This document shows, in pieces, positions 7,408-8,117 of a stretch of DNA of 8,117 nucleotides. The stretch is from positions 1 to 8,117 of the forward strand of contig QQUD01000970.1 in the NCBI GenBank assembly GCA_008501785.1, given 5' to 3'. Position 1 is the first letter of the stretch. Each line of letters opens with the position of its first letter. The position numbers and the translations under genes are program-made. The notes below the pieces were generated by a model. The model saw nothing but the letters and a program-made list of their open reading frames with translations. It had not been told where the DNA came from and made no database searches. The stretch is from Chloroflexota bacterium (GTDB lineage Bacteria; Chloroflexota; Anaerolineae; Promineifilales; Promineifilaceae).

Positions 7408-7437
7408 TCGCTCACATTAAGTTCCTATAGTTACAGT

Positions 7438-8117
7438 TTATTTATACAATAATGGTGCAATCGTGTCTGAATCAATGTTGGTGGCATCGAACCAGTGGAA
7501 ACCAGTATCGATTTCTTTTGGCAATGTTTCACCGTCTAATGCTTTAACGGCGGCTTCAACACATTTGTAACCAATACCAATCGGGTCCTGCGTAATCGCG
7601 CCTGCTTCCGTACCAGCGCGAATTGCATCCATCTGTTGTTGACCAGAGTCATAACCGATAACAACGATTTCGCCTTCTTTGCCCAGCTCTGTGACAGCAT
7701 TCAAAACACCGATGATAGACCCTTCATTTGCGCCAAAGAAACCTTTGATGTCGGGGTGTGCCTGAATAATTGCTTTAGCCAGGTCAGTAGATTTGAGTTG
7801 GTCACCACCACCATACTGAATATCAACAATCTCGATGTCAGGATATTCTGATTCCATCTGGTTCACAAAACCATCACGCCGGTCAATTCCGGTACGGCTG
7901 GTTTGGTCATGCACAATCACAGCAACTTGACCGGAACCACCAACCAATTCTGCCATTTTATCAGCAGCAACGGCAGCAGCGGCCAGATTGCCGGTTGCGG
8001 CAGTCGAAAGCGGAATATCACTGTCTACACCAGAGTCAAAACCAATTACCGGAATGCCCAACTCCTGTGCTTTTTCTAGTTGTGGAATCAAAGCCTGGGT
8101 GTCTAGTGCGGCCAAAC
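7438..8117 (-). CDS. Periplasmic sugar-binding protein, RbsB type (N-terminal part outside window)
   Basis: About 226 C-terminal residues of a type I periplasmic binding-protein fold, the solute receptor of the CUT2 importer. The frame stays open to the right edge, so the TTG at 8115 is internal and the signal peptide and first part of lobe 1 are missing; roughly 80 to 120 residues would be expected upstream. Visible family signatures are DTQALIPQLEKAQELGIPVI near the start of the visible part, GFDSGVDSD, HDQTSRTGIDRRDGF, FFGANEGSIIGVLNAV, VVIGYDSGQQQMDAIRAG and GAITQDPIGIGYKCVEAAVKAL. The residues Asp and Arg in QTSRTGIDRRDGF and the Asp in GYDSG are where relatives contact the sugar. It is the first visible gene of the operon, so the promoter and any regulator should lie beyond the right edge. 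The exact sugar cannot be told from this part. Confidence 0.92.
   Translation of the reverse strand, partial: LAALDTQALIPQLEKAQELGIPVIGFDSGVDSDIPLSTAATGNLAAAAVAADKMAELVGGSGQVAVIVHDQTSRTGIDRRDGFVNQMESEYPDIEIVDIQYGGGDQLKSTDLAKAIIQAHPDIKGFFGANEGSIIGVLNAVTELGKEGEIVVIGYDSGQQQMDAIRAGTEAGAITQDPIGIGYKCVEAAVKALDGETLPKEIDTGFHWFDATNIDSDTIAPLLYK

Overview
The window looks like part of a Chloroflexota (Anaerolineae-like) chromosome. The main clues are a Thr/Pro/Ala-rich secreted tail of the kind common in that phylum, a ribose-type (CUT2) sugar transporter, and intergenic spaces filled with hairpin repeats. This assignment is an inference; there is no rRNA or other taxonomic marker.

Layout. Positions 3-452 (+) hold the C-terminal end of a low-complexity Thr/Pro/Ser/Ala-rich protein that starts outside the window. 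Positions 453-716 are a convergent intergenic space with two nested hairpin elements (523-620 and 637-705). The inner arm of the second, followed by a T6 run, could terminate the leftward operon. Positions 717-8117 are six genes on the minus strand, read right to left: a periplasmic sugar-binding protein (cut by the window edge), a two-domain sugar ABC ATPase, its membrane permease, a fused nucleotidyltransferase/GHMP sugar kinase, a GDP-mannose 3,5-epimerase-like enzyme, and L-fucose isomerase (fucI).

How the genes may work together. The first three genes form one CUT2-type importer. FucI suggests that the sugar, or one product of it, is L-fucose or a relative such as D-arabinose or L-galactose. 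The kinase/nucleotidyltransferase fusion looks able to turn a free sugar into a sugar phosphate and then an NDP-sugar. The epimerase acts on NDP-sugars (GDP-mannose to GDP-L-galactose/L-gulose in characterised members). The operon therefore seems to join uptake, isomerisation and nucleotide activation, giving either a sugar salvage route or a split between catabolism and glycan building. L-fuculokinase and aldolase genes are not in the window.

The most unusual features are the kinase fusion and its pairing with a GDP-mannose 3,5-epimerase homologue; a 10-bp palindrome (AACGGCCGTT) found four times, always read as Thr-Ala-Val; and inverted repeats filling every operon gap longer than about 50 bp, one of which supplies the stop codon of the epimerase gene.
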